A stretch of DNA of 64,000 bases from Marinihelvus sp942491555 (GCA_942491555.1 CALOBN010000005.1:1284762-1348761); one strand, 5' to 3'; positions 8,521 to 16,916 are shown, numbered from the stretch's first letter. A program made the numbers and translations. Notes: generated by a model not told the origin, from the letters alone.

Positions 8521-9630
8521 TCAATCCAACGGCGGTTGCTGAATCAGCGTGGCGTAGGTTTCAAAAATATTGCCATCTCGCTGAATTCTCAGGGCGACCT
8601 GTTCGCCCGGCTCCATGCGCGAGACGGACAGCAGAACGGAGCGGGCATCGTCTGACTCCTTGCCATTAACCGCGAGCAGGATGTCGCCGGTGCGCAGGCT
8701 GGCGTTCCAGGCGGGACCCCCGGGCTCAACATCGTGTACGCGAATGCCCTTGCGAACGGCACTGCCATCGGCTTGCATGGATAAGGGCAGGTCGGTAAAC
8801 ATCGCACCCAGCCAACCCCGGCGGACCGAACCATATTCAATGATCTGTTGCATCACATCCCGGGCAATGGCGATCGGGATGGCAAAACCAATGTTCTGTC
8901 CCCCCGCTGCCAGGCCCAGGTTGCGCGTATTGATGCCGATGACTTCGCCGTTCACATTAACCAGTGCGCCACCACTATTACCGGCGTTAATGGCAGCATC
9001 GGTCTGAATAAAGTCTTCGTACAACAGGGCGCGCAAGTCATTACGACCCGTGGCGCTGACAATCCCCATGGTGACGGTATGGCTCAGCCCCAGCGCATTG
9101 CCGATGGCCAGCACAACGTCACCCACGCGGGGTTGCTCGTTCATTTTCAGGGGCGCAGCCGGCAGGCCGTCCAGTTCAATCTTGAGTACGGCCAGATCCG
9201 TGGCCGGATCCGAACCAACCACCTGGGCGGGCGCGTAGCGGCCATCCCAGAGGGCTACCTGGATGTTGGCCACCTCATTAACCACGTGATCATTGGTGAG
9301 GATATAGCCGTCCGCGCGAATCAACACACCGGAGCCCACGTCGCGGCGTGAGCGTGCCACATATTGCCGCCCCAGAATGCGTCGAATCTGCGGGTTTACT
9401 TCCTGCAGCTCCACTGTTTGCGTGTAGATGCTGACGACGGAAGGCGCCGCCCGGTCAACGGCATCGGCAAAGGTGATATTCGATGGGCCTGAGAACTGCT
9501 GAACCGCCGGTCCCAGCAGCCGCTCACGCAGATTTGGTAGCGCCAGGATCAACACAAAAGCAAGGGCGAGTCCGGCCGTAACGGACCGTAACAAAAACCC
9601 CAACGAACGTTTTGTGGCGGCGTAATTCAT
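8521..9630 (-). CDS. DegS/AlgW-type membrane-anchored serine protease (HtrA family)
   Basis: Periplasmic trypsin-like protease with one PDZ domain. In relatives (DegS, AlgW) it cleaves the anti-sigma factor RseA/MucA when misfolded outer-membrane proteins bind the PDZ domain. The 369 residues have a signal anchor at about 14-35. The catalytic triad is His in TNDHVV, Asp in ATDLAVLK and Ser in NAGNSGGAL. A single PDZ domain occupies the last 100 residues (DILLAVNGKES). A single PDZ plus anchor argues for DegS/AlgW rather than DegP/DegQ. The ATG at 9630 was preferred over an upstream GTG at 9654 because AAGAGA sits just upstream. Its stop codon touches the repeat cluster. Confidence 0.88.
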   Translation of the reverse strand: MNYAATKRSLGFLLRSVTAGLALAFVLILALPNLRERLLGPAVQQFSGPSNITFADAVDRAAPSVVSIYTQTVELQEVNPQIRRILGRQYVARSRRDVGSGVLIRADGYILTNDHVVNEVANIQVALWDGRYAPAQVVGSDPATDLAVLKIELDGLPAAPLKMNEQPRVGDVVLAIGNALGLSHTVTMGIVSATGRNDLRALLYEDFIQTDAAINAGNSGGALVNVNGEVIGINTRNLGLAAGGQNIGFAIPIAIARDVMQQIIEYGSVRRGWLGAMFTDLPLSMQADGSAVRKGIRVHDVEPGGPAWNASLRTGDILLAVNGKESDDARSVLLSVSRMEPGEQVALRIQRDGNIFETYATLIQQPPLD

Positions 9631-9702
9631 GCCAGTCTCTTTGGCTGGGCGCACAATTGGCTGCAGGTGTCAGACACAATGCAGATATTAACGTTAAAGC
9701 AT

Positions 9703-9732
9703 TTGTCCCGCATGGGCTAAATCGGATAAAAT
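9703..9732 (+). promoter_or_regulatory. Candidate sigma-70 promoter upstream of petABC
   Basis: TTGTCC at 9703-9708 and TAAAAT at 9727-9732 with an 18-bp spacer. It lies in the spacer between the minus-strand protease gene and petA and would give a leader of about 265 nt. Confidence 0.45.
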
Positions 9733-10005
9733 AGTGGATTGATCAGATGATGGTTCCCTGCAAATGCTCACGTGGCGAGGTGAAAACCGCTACCGGGATG
9801 CAGAGCGTCCGCTAAGCGGTGGTCCTTGATACTGCTGTCAAAGCTGGAAATCTCTGCACTGGGCTTCGCCGGAATTTCACATGTCATACCCGAAAATCGC
9901 AGCAATTGGCTTCGGGCAGTCGCCTGGGGCAATCGGAATGATCCGTATCTAAACGTCCACTGGTGCTCAGCATCTGATGGGCACATCTTGAATCTGGAGT
10001 AGCAC
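9733..10005 (+). other. Noncoding petA upstream region
   Basis: About 270 bp with no credible gene on either strand; reading frames crossing it are interrupted or overlap petA antisense. It would be the 5' leader of petABC if the promoter at 9703 is used. No riboswitch was recognised. Confidence 0.4.
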
Positions 10006-10602
10006 ATGTCTACTGATGGTGTGAATAACGGGCGGCGTAAATTTCTTGTCGCTGCAACTTCTGTCGTCGGTGCCGCCGGTGTAAGCGTGGCCGCCGTTCC
10101 TTTCATAGCGAACTGGTTCCCCTCTGAAAAGGCCAAAGCAGTGGGCGCGCCGGTTCAGGTCAACGTCGCCAAGCTGAATTACGGACAAATCCTGAAAGTT
10201 CAGTGGCGTGGTCAGACCATTGGCGTACTGAAACGCAGCGCAGAGATGCTGGGACACCTTCCGGAAGTGGATAACCGTTTGCGCGATCCGTCCTCAATGG
10301 ACTCGCTGCAACCCGAATTTGCCAGTAATGAGGCGCGTGCGCTGAACCCCGAGTATCTCGTGGTTAACATGCACTGCACCCACCTGGGTTGCATACCCGA
10401 GCTTATTCCCCAGGTTGGCGCGCAGCCATTTGACGCCGACTGGAAGGGCGGCTTTTATTGCCCTTGCCACAAATCCAAGTTTGACCTGTCGGGCCGCGTT
10501 TTTACCGGCGTGCCGGCACCCACGAACCTTACCGTACCGCCTTATAGCTTTGTTGATGACCGGACCATCATGATTGGTGTGAGTCCGGAGGGGATGTCCT
10601 GA
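10006..10602 (+). CDS. petA: Ubiquinol-cytochrome c reductase Rieske iron-sulfur subunit
   Basis: Carries the 2Fe-2S centre that takes an electron from ubiquinol at the Qo site of the bc1 complex and passes it to cytochrome c1. The 198 residues start with a twin-arginine type N-terminus (GRRKFLV) that becomes the membrane anchor. The Rieske motifs CTHLGC and CPCHKSKFD supply the two Cys and two His ligands, and each holds the disulfide-forming cysteine. GGAG is six bases before the ATG. First gene of petABC. Confidence 0.97.
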   Translation: MSTDGVNNGRRKFLVAATSVVGAAGVSVAAVPFIANWFPSEKAKAVGAPVQVNVAKLNYGQILKVQWRGQTIGVLKRSAEMLGHLPEVDNRLRDPSSMDSLQPEFASNEARALNPEYLVVNMHCTHLGCIPELIPQVGAQPFDADWKGGFYCPCHKSKFDLSGRVFTGVPAPTNLTVPPYSFVDDRTIMIGVSPEGMS

Positions 10603-11861
10603 TGGCTGCTTCAGATAACTCAATGGAAACAAGCCCTGCCGAGACCCGCGCTGAAGCGGCGATGGGCTGGGTTGATAAGCGTCTGCCGGTCACCAAGTTC
10701 TGGAATGACCACCTGGCGAAATACTATGCGCCCAAGAACTTCAACTTCTGGTACTACATGGGCTCACTGGCCGTTCTCGTGCTGGCCATGCAGATTCTTA
10801 CCGGTATCTTCCTGACCATGCAGTACAAACCATCGGCGGCAGAAGCGTTTGCCTCGGTGGAGTACATCATGCGCGATGTTCAGTGGGGCTGGCTGGTTCG
10901 CTACATGCACTCGACGGGTGCTTCCTTCTTTTTTATTGTCATTTACCTGCACATGTTCAGGGCCATGCTGTATGGCTCATACCGCAAACCGCGTGAGCTG
11001 ATCTGGATCTTTGGCATGATTATCTATCTGCTGCTCATGGCAGAAGCATTCTTCGGCTACGTGCTGCCCTGGGGACAAATGTCCTACTGGGGTGCGCAGG
11101 TGATCATTAACCTGTTTGGCGCCATTCCGATGATTGGAGAGCCATTGACCGAGTGGATTCGCGGTGACTACTTCATCTCCGATGCAACGGTAAACCGGTT
11201 CTTTGCGCTGCACGTGGTTGCACTGCCAATTGCCATCCTTGGGCTGGTCGTGTTGCACCTCACGGCCCTGCATGAAACCGGCTCAAATAACCCGGACGGC
11301 ATTGAAATCAAGGAAAACAAGGACGCTAATGGCATTCCCCGTGATGGCATTCCTTTCCACCCGTACTACACGGTGAAGGATCTGTTCGGCGCAGCGATAT
11401 TCATGCTGATTTTTGCCTTCGTTATCTTCTTCTGGCCCGAGGGCGGAGGTCTGTTCCTCGAGCACGATAACTTTGTGCCGGCCGACCCCCTGGTGACCCC
11501 GACGCTGATCAAGCCAGTCTGGTACTTCACGCCGTACTACGCGATTCTGAAAGCGGTGCCTGACAAACTGATGGGTGTCGTGCTCATGGGCGTTTCGGTG
11601 ATGATCCTGTTCTTCCTGCCCTGGCTGGATCGCTCGCCGGTTCGTTCTATCCGCTACAAGGGTGCCTGGTACAAGATCCTCCTGTTCGTATTCGCCATCG
11701 CGTTTATTCGTCTTGGCATGCTGGGCATGGCTGAGGGCACGCCGGCAGAGATGTGGGAGACGCGCTTCTGGACATTTGTCTACTTCGCATTCTTTATTCT
11801 CCTGTTTTTCCTCAGCAAAGGCGGCAAGACCAAGCCTCTTCCTGAAAGGGTGACACACTGA
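10602..11861 (+). CDS. petB: Cytochrome b of the bc1 complex
   Basis: Polytopic membrane subunit with two b-type hemes and the Qo and Qi quinone sites. The 419-residue length and the eight membrane segments are standard. Heme-ligand helices are visible around RYMHSTGASFFF and FALHVVALP. The Qo-site signature PEGGG (here WPEGGG) differs slightly from the usual PEW motif and lies in the expected loop, about residue 285. The ATG overlaps the petA stop by one base and the gene's own stop overlaps petC, so the three subunits are probably translationally coupled. Confidence 0.96.
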   Translation: MAASDNSMETSPAETRAEAAMGWVDKRLPVTKFWNDHLAKYYAPKNFNFWYYMGSLAVLVLAMQILTGIFLTMQYKPSAAEAFASVEYIMRDVQWGWLVRYMHSTGASFFFIVIYLHMFRAMLYGSYRKPRELIWIFGMIIYLLLMAEAFFGYVLPWGQMSYWGAQVIINLFGAIPMIGEPLTEWIRGDYFISDATVNRFFALHVVALPIAILGLVVLHLTALHETGSNNPDGIEIKENKDANGIPRDGIPFHPYYTVKDLFGAAIFMLIFAFVIFFWPEGGGLFLEHDNFVPADPLVTPTLIKPVWYFTPYYAILKAVPDKLMGVVLMGVSVMILFFLPWLDRSPVRSIRYKGAWYKILLFVFAIAFIRLGMLGMAEGTPAEMWETRFWTFVYFAFFILLFFLSKGGKTKPLPERVTH

Positions 11862-12613
11862 TGATCAGTTTCAGCAGACAATATCGATTGGTGACGGCAC
11901 TGGTGCTGGGCCTGGTTTTGACGCCGGCAGTTCACGCGGCCGGTGGCGGGGCGAAGCTGGTGCCTTCCGAGGTGAATGTTCACGATCTCGCCAGCCTGCA
12001 AAGCGGCGCGCAGCTGTACGTGAACTACTGCATTGGTTGTCACAGCCTTAACTTCATGCGCTATAACCGTCTCGCGGACGATCTTGAGTTGAGCGAGGAA
12101 ATGGTGATGAATAACCTGGTATTCTCGGATTCCAAGTTTGGTGAGCCCATGACCAATGCGATGACCGCCGAGGCTGGTGCGATCTTTTTCGGCAAGGCAC
12201 CCCCCGATCTCTCACTGGTAGGTCGTTCACGCGGCGCTGACTGGATCTACAACTACCTGATTAACTTCTACCAGGATGAGAACGGTGGCTGGAACAACAC
12301 GATCCTGGAAAACGCCGCCATGCCGCATGTGCTTTGGCAGCTGCAGGGTATTCAGGAACCGGTGTACGAGACGACGATGGAAGGCGGCATGGAAGTGCGC
12401 AAAGTGGCGTCTCTGGAGCTCGTTGAGCCCGGTCTCATGGGTGAGGAAGAGTACAAGACTGCCATGCGTGACCTGACCGCATTTCTCGACTACGTTGGCG
12501 AGCCCATTCAGCTTAAGCGCAAGAAGATTGGCGTCTGGGTTATGGCATTCCTGGCGTTCTTTGCGTTTCTCGCGTTCCTGTTGAAGGCTGAGTACTGGCG
12601 GGACGTGCACTAG
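11861..12613 (+). CDS. petC: Cytochrome c1
   Basis: Heme c subunit that accepts electrons from the Rieske protein and reduces soluble or membrane cytochrome c. The protein has a cleavable signal peptide (about 26 residues ending near VHAAGG). The heme-binding site CIGCH follows the sequence YVNY. A C-terminal membrane anchor (VWVMAFLAFFAFLAFLL) is present. At 250 residues it is the short bacterial form. A perfect hairpin lies 33 bases after the stop. Confidence 0.96.
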   Translation: MISFSRQYRLVTALVLGLVLTPAVHAAGGGAKLVPSEVNVHDLASLQSGAQLYVNYCIGCHSLNFMRYNRLADDLELSEEMVMNNLVFSDSKFGEPMTNAMTAEAGAIFFGKAPPDLSLVGRSRGADWIYNYLINFYQDENGGWNNTILENAAMPHVLWQLQGIQEPVYETTMEGGMEVRKVASLELVEPGLMGEEEYKTAMRDLTAFLDYVGEPIQLKRKKIGVWVMAFLAFFAFLAFLLKAEYWRDVH

Positions 12614-12645
12614 AATAGAAGTGCCTGTCGGAAATTAAAACAATA

Positions 12646-12669
12646 GCAGGGCCGCAAAGACGGCCCTGC
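12646..12669 (+). terminator. Hairpin after petC
   Basis: A perfect 9-bp stem, GCAGGGCCG with CGGCCCTGC, around a six-base loop. There is no U-tract, so it may be a processing or stabilising hairpin, or a partial terminator, rather than a full intrinsic terminator before sspA. Confidence 0.5.
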
Positions 12670-12688
12670 ATCACTGGGAGTTACTGCT

Positions 12689-13327
12689 GTGTCCTCATCC
12701 ATTAAAGGGCGTTCCACCATGGCCCTGTATTCGTCGTCAAACAACATTGACTGTCACCGGGTTCGTTTTGTACTGGCCGAAAAAGGCATCAATGTCGAGA
12801 TTGTTGATGTTGACAAGGACTCCTCCGCAGCCGAGGACCTGGCCGAGCTGACCCCCTACAATGAGACACCCACCCTGGTAGATCGTGACCTGGTGCTTTA
12901 CGACGCCGGTGTTATCAACGAGTACCTGGATGAACGCTATCCTCATCCTCCGCTGATGCCGGTTGACCCGGTCTCGCGTGCCGGTCTGCGACTGGTCCAC
13001 TATCGCGTTCTGCGCGACTGGTATCCGCTGGCACGTGAGATTGAGGCAGCAACCGGTAAGAAGGCAGATAAGCCGCGCAAACAACTCAAGGAAGGCATCA
13101 TTGCCTCTGACGAGTTGTTCCAGAATGCGGAGTTCGTTCTGGGCGATGAGCTCAGCCTGGTTGATTGCTCACTGGCGCCACTGTTCTGGCGTCTGCCGGT
13201 CTACGGAATCAAGCTTGGTTCCTCCGGCAGGTCCGTGCAAGGTTATATCCAGCGCCTGTTTCAACGTGAATCTTTCAAGGCCAGCCTCACCGCCGCCGAG
13301 CGGGAGATGATTCTTAACGCGTCGTGA
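12689..13327 (+). CDS. sspA: Stringent starvation protein A
   Basis: GST-fold protein without transferase activity that binds RNA polymerase and affects stationary-phase and acid-tolerance transcription in E. coli. The sequence has the thioredoxin-like N-domain (RVRFVLAEKGINVEIVDVD, TPTLVDRDLVLYDAGVINEYLDERYPHPPLMP in two parts) and a helical C-domain (LSLVDCSLAPLFWRLP). The GTG at 12689 was chosen because GGGAG lies eight bases upstream and E. coli SspA has a similar short leader. The ATG at 12719 is the alternative. Followed by sspB. Confidence 0.93.
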   Translation: MSSSIKGRSTMALYSSSNNIDCHRVRFVLAEKGINVEIVDVDKDSSAAEDLAELTPYNETPTLVDRDLVLYDAGVINEYLDERYPHPPLMPVDPVSRAGLRLVHYRVLRDWYPLAREIEAATGKKADKPRKQLKEGIIASDELFQNAEFVLGDELSLVDCSLAPLFWRLPVYGIKLGSSGRSVQGYIQRLFQRESFKASLTAAEREMILNAS

Positions 13328-13346
13328 TCGAAGTATCCGGCGAGTG

Positions 13347-13745
13347 ATGACATCCAGCAAACCTTATCTCCTGCGGGCGTTGTACGAGTGGATTCTCGAT
13401 AACGACATGACGCCGCACCTGATCGTGGATGCTGAGGCTAAAGGTGTCGTAGTGCCGCCGCAGGCCATTCAGGATGGTCGTGTTGTGCTCAATATCTCAC
13501 CGTCTGCCACCCGTGATCTGATGCTGGAAAATGACAGCGTCAGCTTCCAGGCCCGCTTCTCAGGTGTTTCCCGCGAGTTGTGGGTGCCCTCTGCAGCAAT
13601 CCTGGCAATCTATGCGCGTGAAAACGGGCAGGGGATGATGTTTGCTGATGTGGCAGATGAGGAGCCTGCCGATGAAGCGCCAGGCCCCGATGACGATAAG
13701 CCGGGGCCACGCCCGGGTGGTCCCAGGTTGCGCGTTATCAAATAA
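13347..13745 (+). CDS. sspB: ClpXP adaptor protein SspB
   Basis: Adaptor that binds ssrA-tagged peptides released from stalled ribosomes and delivers them to ClpXP. The folded N-terminal part (about residues 4-100) has the family stretches YLLRALYEWILDN and LAIYARENGQGMMF. A disordered acidic/proline linker ends in LRVIK, the ClpX-docking tail. A GTG sits directly before the ATG and could be the start. The 3' end overlaps the convergent Smr gene by eight bases. Confidence 0.94.
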   Translation: MTSSKPYLLRALYEWILDNDMTPHLIVDAEAKGVVVPPQAIQDGRVVLNISPSATRDLMLENDSVSFQARFSGVSRELWVPSAAILAIYARENGQGMMFADVADEEPADEAPGPDDDKPGPRPGGPRLRVIK

Positions 13746-14304
13746 CCGGTCTTCGCTGACGCAGCAGGACGATAACCGCACCGGTACCTCCGTCAACGGG
13801 TCGGCAGCTGGTAAAAGCCACCACGCTCTTGTGGCGGCGCAAAATCTGGTTAGTCATTTGTTTCAGAACGGGCCGGTTCTGTGAACGCAGTCCTTTGCCA
13901 TGAACCACCCGCACGCAGCCCAGGCCCTGCGCTGTAACGTCGCTGATAAACTGGAGCAGGGCGAGCTTTGCGGTATCGCGGGTCATGTGATGCAGGTCCA
14001 GGTGGGCATGGACCGCGTAATGCCCGCGGCGTAAACGCCGCAGCAGCCGGGGCGGGAAACCATCGCGAAGAAAACTTAATTCTTCACCGGATTCCACGTC
14101 CAGATCGTCGTAATTCTGCAATGGCTCGAGTAATTCATCGAGCACCGCGGCCTCGTCTTGCAAGCGTTGTCGTGGGATCGGGGCTGGCCGCGGACGATCA
14201 TGCAGGACGCGCTCCGCATTTTGCAGGGGTCGCGTACCGGCGATGGCCTCACGAAACAGGCCGGCATCATCTTCCCGGTCTTTTTCGTCACTCAATGGAA
14301 TCAC
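13738..14304 (-). CDS. Smr-domain protein (SmrA/SmrB-like)
   Basis: Small protein with a C-terminal Smr (MutS-related) domain, a fold with nuclease activity; E. coli SmrB cleaves mRNA between collided ribosomes. The Smr core is visible as the conserved DLHHMT (family DLHGLT) and VVHGKGLRS (family VHGKG). The N-terminal helix (DEKDREDDAGLFREAIAGTR) matches SmrA/SmrB. The second position of the usual DLHG motif is His rather than Gly. Start is uncertain: GTG at 14304 or TTG at 14295. Divergent from surE. Confidence 0.82.
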   Translation of the reverse strand: MIPLSDEKDREDDAGLFREAIAGTRPLQNAERVLHDRPRPAPIPRQRLQDEAAVLDELLEPLQNYDDLDVESGEELSFLRDGFPPRLLRRLRRGHYAVHAHLDLHHMTRDTAKLALLQFISDVTAQGLGCVRVVHGKGLRSQNRPVLKQMTNQILRRHKSVVAFTSCRPVDGGTGAVIVLLRQRRPVI

Positions 14305-14307
14305 ACA

Positions 14308-14336
14308 TTCACGTTGGGGAGTGGAGTCCGTACAAT
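14308..14336 (+). promoter_or_regulatory. Candidate promoter for surE-pcm-nlpD-rpoS
   Basis: TTCACG at 14308-14313 and TACAAT at 14331-14336, spacer 17. It overlaps the start region of the divergent Smr gene and lies about 60 bp before surE. Confidence 0.45.
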
Positions 14337-14398
14337 AACATCGCTTATTAATGGCGTCTGCTGACGCCCAAGCCTTATTGGAGGGGCCAAGGCATCGC

Positions 14399-15184
14399 AT
14401 GCATATTCTGATCAGTAACGACGACGGTCTGTCGGCCACCGGTATCCAGGTACTCGCTGAGCGCCTGAAGCATGTCGGTGATATTACGATCGTGGCGCCG
14501 GACCGTAACTGCAGCGGTGCCAGTAACTCCCTGACGCTTGAGTCCCCAATCCGTATCCACGAAGAGGCACCCGGGGTGCACCGCGTCAGCGGCACACCCA
14601 CCGACTGTGTGCACGTTGCCTTAACCGGCCTGTTGGAGAAAGACCCCGACATGGTGGTTTCCGGCATTAACCATGGTGCCAACCTGGGCGATGATGTGAT
14701 TTATTCAGGCACCGTTGCAGCAGCCATGGAAGGGCGCTTTCTGGGCTTGCCGGCCATTGCCCTGTCCCTGGTTTATGACGAGTCGCCACAACATTTCGCC
14801 ACGGCGGCGGAGGCAGCGGCGCGGTTGGTTACACAATTGCTGCGGGATCCCCTGCCGGCAGATACGATACTCAATGTGAACATTCCTGACCGCCCCTGGG
14901 AAGACATTAAAGGTTTTGAGGTCACCCGGCTGGGTCACCGGCACCGTGCCGAGCCCTCCGTGGCAACCACGGACCCGCGTGGTCGACCGATGTACTGGAT
15001 CGGGCCTGCCGGTGCTGAGGAAGATGCAGGTCCCGGCACAGACTTTGATGCAATCCGCCGGGGTTATATCTCCATCACGCCCATCCATGTGGATCTGACC
15101 CGCTACCAGGCACTGGACCAGGTTTCCGGCTGGGTATCAATGATCAGCACGGCGGAACCGGAGACGGATGATGGTGCATCGTGA
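14399..15184 (+). CDS. surE: 5'/3'-nucleotidase SurE
   Basis: Metal-dependent survival nucleotidase acting on nucleoside monophosphates and short polyphosphates. The N-terminus ILISNDDG contains the metal-binding Asp pair. SGINHGANLGDDVIYSGTV is the second signature. The C-terminal part holds the family motif VDLTRYQALDQVSGW. The 261 residues are normal length. The start was set at the ATG giving MHILISNDDG; AAGG sits six bases upstream. First gene of the stationary-phase cluster that ends with rpoS. Confidence 0.95.
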   Translation: MHILISNDDGLSATGIQVLAERLKHVGDITIVAPDRNCSGASNSLTLESPIRIHEEAPGVHRVSGTPTDCVHVALTGLLEKDPDMVVSGINHGANLGDDVIYSGTVAAAMEGRFLGLPAIALSLVYDESPQHFATAAEAAARLVTQLLRDPLPADTILNVNIPDRPWEDIKGFEVTRLGHRHRAEPSVATTDPRGRPMYWIGPAGAEEDAGPGTDFDAIRRGYISITPIHVDLTRYQALDQVSGWVSMISTAEPETDDGAS

Positions 15185-15858
15185 TGCATGATCGTCGCTT
15201 GACTGCCGGCGCCCGGGGTATTGGCATGACCTCGCAGGGTACCCGTGATCGACTGGTGCAAAGACTGCGCGACAATGGCATTAAAGATGAGCGTGTGCTT
15301 GCCGCGATTCTCAACACGCCACGGCATGAGTTTGTAGACGAGGCCCTGAGCAGCCGCGCGTATGAAGATACCGCGCTACCCATCGGGCAAAAGCAAACCA
15401 TTTCTCAGCCGTGGATCGTCGCCCGCATGACCGAGGCCCTGCTCGATGGTGGTTCACCCGCCAAGGTGCTGGAAGTGGGAACCGGCTCCGGCTATCAATC
15501 AGCCATTCTCGCCCAACTGGTCAAGGACGTATTTACCGTGGAGCGCATCAAGGAACTGGTACGGCCGGCCCGTCAGTTGTTTCATCGGCTGCGACTCTAC
15601 AATATCCACTCGCGACATTCGGACGGCCACATAGGCTGGGCCAGCCAGGCGCCTTTCGACGCAATCATGGTGACTGCCGCGGCGCGCACGATACCTGAAG
15701 ACCTGGTTGCACAACTCAAGGTCGGTGGCTTGCTGATCATGCCCCTGGATCGCGGCAAAGAGCAGCGCTTACTGGCGATTCGCCGAACAGAAGAAGGTTT
15801 TGACGAAACTGACCTTGGCGCCGTGGTGTTTGTGCCCATGCTTAACGGCCTGGCCTGA
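15184..15858 (+). CDS. pcm: Protein-L-isoaspartate O-methyltransferase
   Basis: SAM-dependent repair enzyme that methylates isoaspartyl residues in aged proteins. The signature VLEVGTGSGYQSA is the SAM-binding loop. TPRHEFVDEAL and DTALPIGQKQTISQP form the substrate-binding region. The ATG shares its A with the surE stop (TGATG), giving coupled translation; the GTG three bases before is possible. Length 224 residues is slightly longer than E. coli Pcm at the N-terminus. Confidence 0.95.
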   Translation: MHDRRLTAGARGIGMTSQGTRDRLVQRLRDNGIKDERVLAAILNTPRHEFVDEALSSRAYEDTALPIGQKQTISQPWIVARMTEALLDGGSPAKVLEVGTGSGYQSAILAQLVKDVFTVERIKELVRPARQLFHRLRLYNIHSRHSDGHIGWASQAPFDAIMVTAAARTIPEDLVAQLKVGGLLIMPLDRGKEQRLLAIRRTEEGFDETDLGAVVFVPMLNGLA

Positions 15859-15864
15859 GACACC

Positions 15865-16752
15865 ATGTACCGCCAGATGTTACCTGCTGTGCGCGTTTTG
15901 CCTGGATTTTACGGGCGGCCCTTAAGATGCCTGGTAGCCCTTGTCTTGAGCCTTCTTGTGCTGGGCGGTTGCGCATCGCGCTCCCCCGCACCAGTGATAG
16001 ACCGTTACACCAAGCCACCCCCCGCGGAAATTCCCGTGGACGGCCTGCACCGCGTATACCGTGGCGACACGCTGTACGGCATCGCATTCAAGTATGGCCT
16101 CGATTACCGCACCCTGGCCTCCTGGAACGGCATCGCAGCGCCCTATGTAATCTATCCTGACCAGATTCTGCGGCTGCGCCCGCCGACCAGAAGTACCACG
16201 GCGACCACCAGTGGCGTCCGCCAGCCATCGGTTTCAACTCGCACTGATACCTCGACCCCGCCCAAGCCAGCCAGCCAGGCTCCGGCGCCGCAAAAACCAA
16301 CTGCAGCAAACAGCCCGCCAGTCGCCAAGGCACCGCCGAAAACCGCGGCCAAGCAGCCGGCAGAAGCCGCGGCATCCGGCTCCCCGACCTGGGCCTGGCC
16401 CCTGCAGGGCAGGTTGCTGCGTACTTTCAAAGCGGGTGATCCTTCGCGTAACGGTATCGATATCGTCGGCGATGAAGGCAGCCCGGTCATGGCCGCCTCC
16501 AGTGGAGAGGTTGTCTACAGCGGTAACGGGCTGATTGGCTATGGCGAATTGGTGATTATTAAACATGACGATGCCATGCTCAGTGCCTATGCGCACAACC
16601 GGCGGCGTCTGGTGGCTGAGGGTGACTCGATCAGCCAGGGCCAGAAAATTGCCGAAGTGGGCCGTAATGACCGCAATGAATCGGTCCTGCACTTTGAAAT
16701 TCGTCGTGATGGCAAACCTGTCGATCCACTGAAGTACCTGCCTGCGAGGTAA
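15865..16752 (+). CDS. nlpD: NlpD-like murein hydrolase activator lipoprotein (LysM + LytM)
   Basis: Outer-membrane lipoprotein expected to activate the division amidase AmiC. The lipobox LVLGGC is near residue 36. One LysM domain follows (VYRGDTLYGIAFKYG to YPDQILRL). A Pro/Ala/Lys-rich linker leads to a C-terminal M23/LytM domain (GNGLIGYGELVIIKHDD, VLHFEIRRDGKPVDPL). Zinc ligands are missing: the first His site reads RNGIDI and the HxH site reads VLHFE. This is the degenerate, non-catalytic form typical of NlpD. It lies directly upstream of rpoS, as in most Gammaproteobacteria. Confidence 0.92.
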   Translation: MYRQMLPAVRVLPGFYGRPLRCLVALVLSLLVLGGCASRSPAPVIDRYTKPPPAEIPVDGLHRVYRGDTLYGIAFKYGLDYRTLASWNGIAAPYVIYPDQILRLRPPTRSTTATTSGVRQPSVSTRTDTSTPPKPASQAPAPQKPTAANSPPVAKAPPKTAAKQPAEAAASGSPTWAWPLQGRLLRTFKAGDPSRNGIDIVGDEGSPVMAASSGEVVYSGNGLIGYGELVIIKHDDAMLSAYAHNRRRLVAEGDSISQGQKIAEVGRNDRNESVLHFEIRRDGKPVDPLKYLPAR

Positions 16753-16916
16753 ACCAGCGTCCTGGCGCGCGGTGACAGCGGCGCCAAAATGTGCTAGCGT
16801 TCAGCCCCCGCCCAAGAAGAAAACAGCTGCGTCTCTGGGCCAGCCCCATAAACGGACGGACTTTCAGCGATGCATTTTGCATCGTGGATTCTGCGACTCC
16901 TGAGGGGGAGGATTAG
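16753..16916 (+). promoter_or_regulatory. nlpD-rpoS intergenic leader with hairpins
   Basis: The 164-nt stretch before rpoS holds a perfect 7-bp hairpin (CGATGCA / TGCATCG, loop TTT) at 16868-16884. A very strong ribosome-binding sequence, GGGGGAGG, ends five bases before the ATG. CTCC at about 16895 could pair with the GGAG and hide it. This suggests post-transcriptional control as known for enteric rpoS, but the sequence is not recognisably related. Confidence 0.4.

Larger units (their letters stand above)
8176..8521. repeat. Nested direct-repeat cluster between convergent dcd and degS-like gene
   Basis: The order is: dcd 3' end, unit A, a 24-bp linker, unit A again, a second copy of the dcd 3' end, then the first part of a third A that stops at the protease stop codon. 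It can be read as a 281-bp block (8176-8456) tandemly duplicated, with the second copy cut short at about 8521. The linker starts with a degenerate version of the dcd-end sequence (CCAGGGAAAGGGG). No open reading frame here looks real. Confidence 0.85.

Noticed and set aside
8446..8655. Open reading frame of 69 codons across the repeat cluster and the protease gene end
   Set aside because: It reads through duplicated dcd-end sequence in another frame and then antisense to the protease; no ribosome-binding site and no plausible protein.
13738..14682. 314-codon extension of the Smr gene antisense to surE
   Set aside because: Only the last 189 codons resemble the Smr family; the upstream part is the complement of surE.
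16152..16692. Long minus-strand frames opposite nlpD
   Set aside because: They mirror the Pro/Ala/Lys-rich linker of nlpD, whose lipobox, LysM and LytM domains are convincing.
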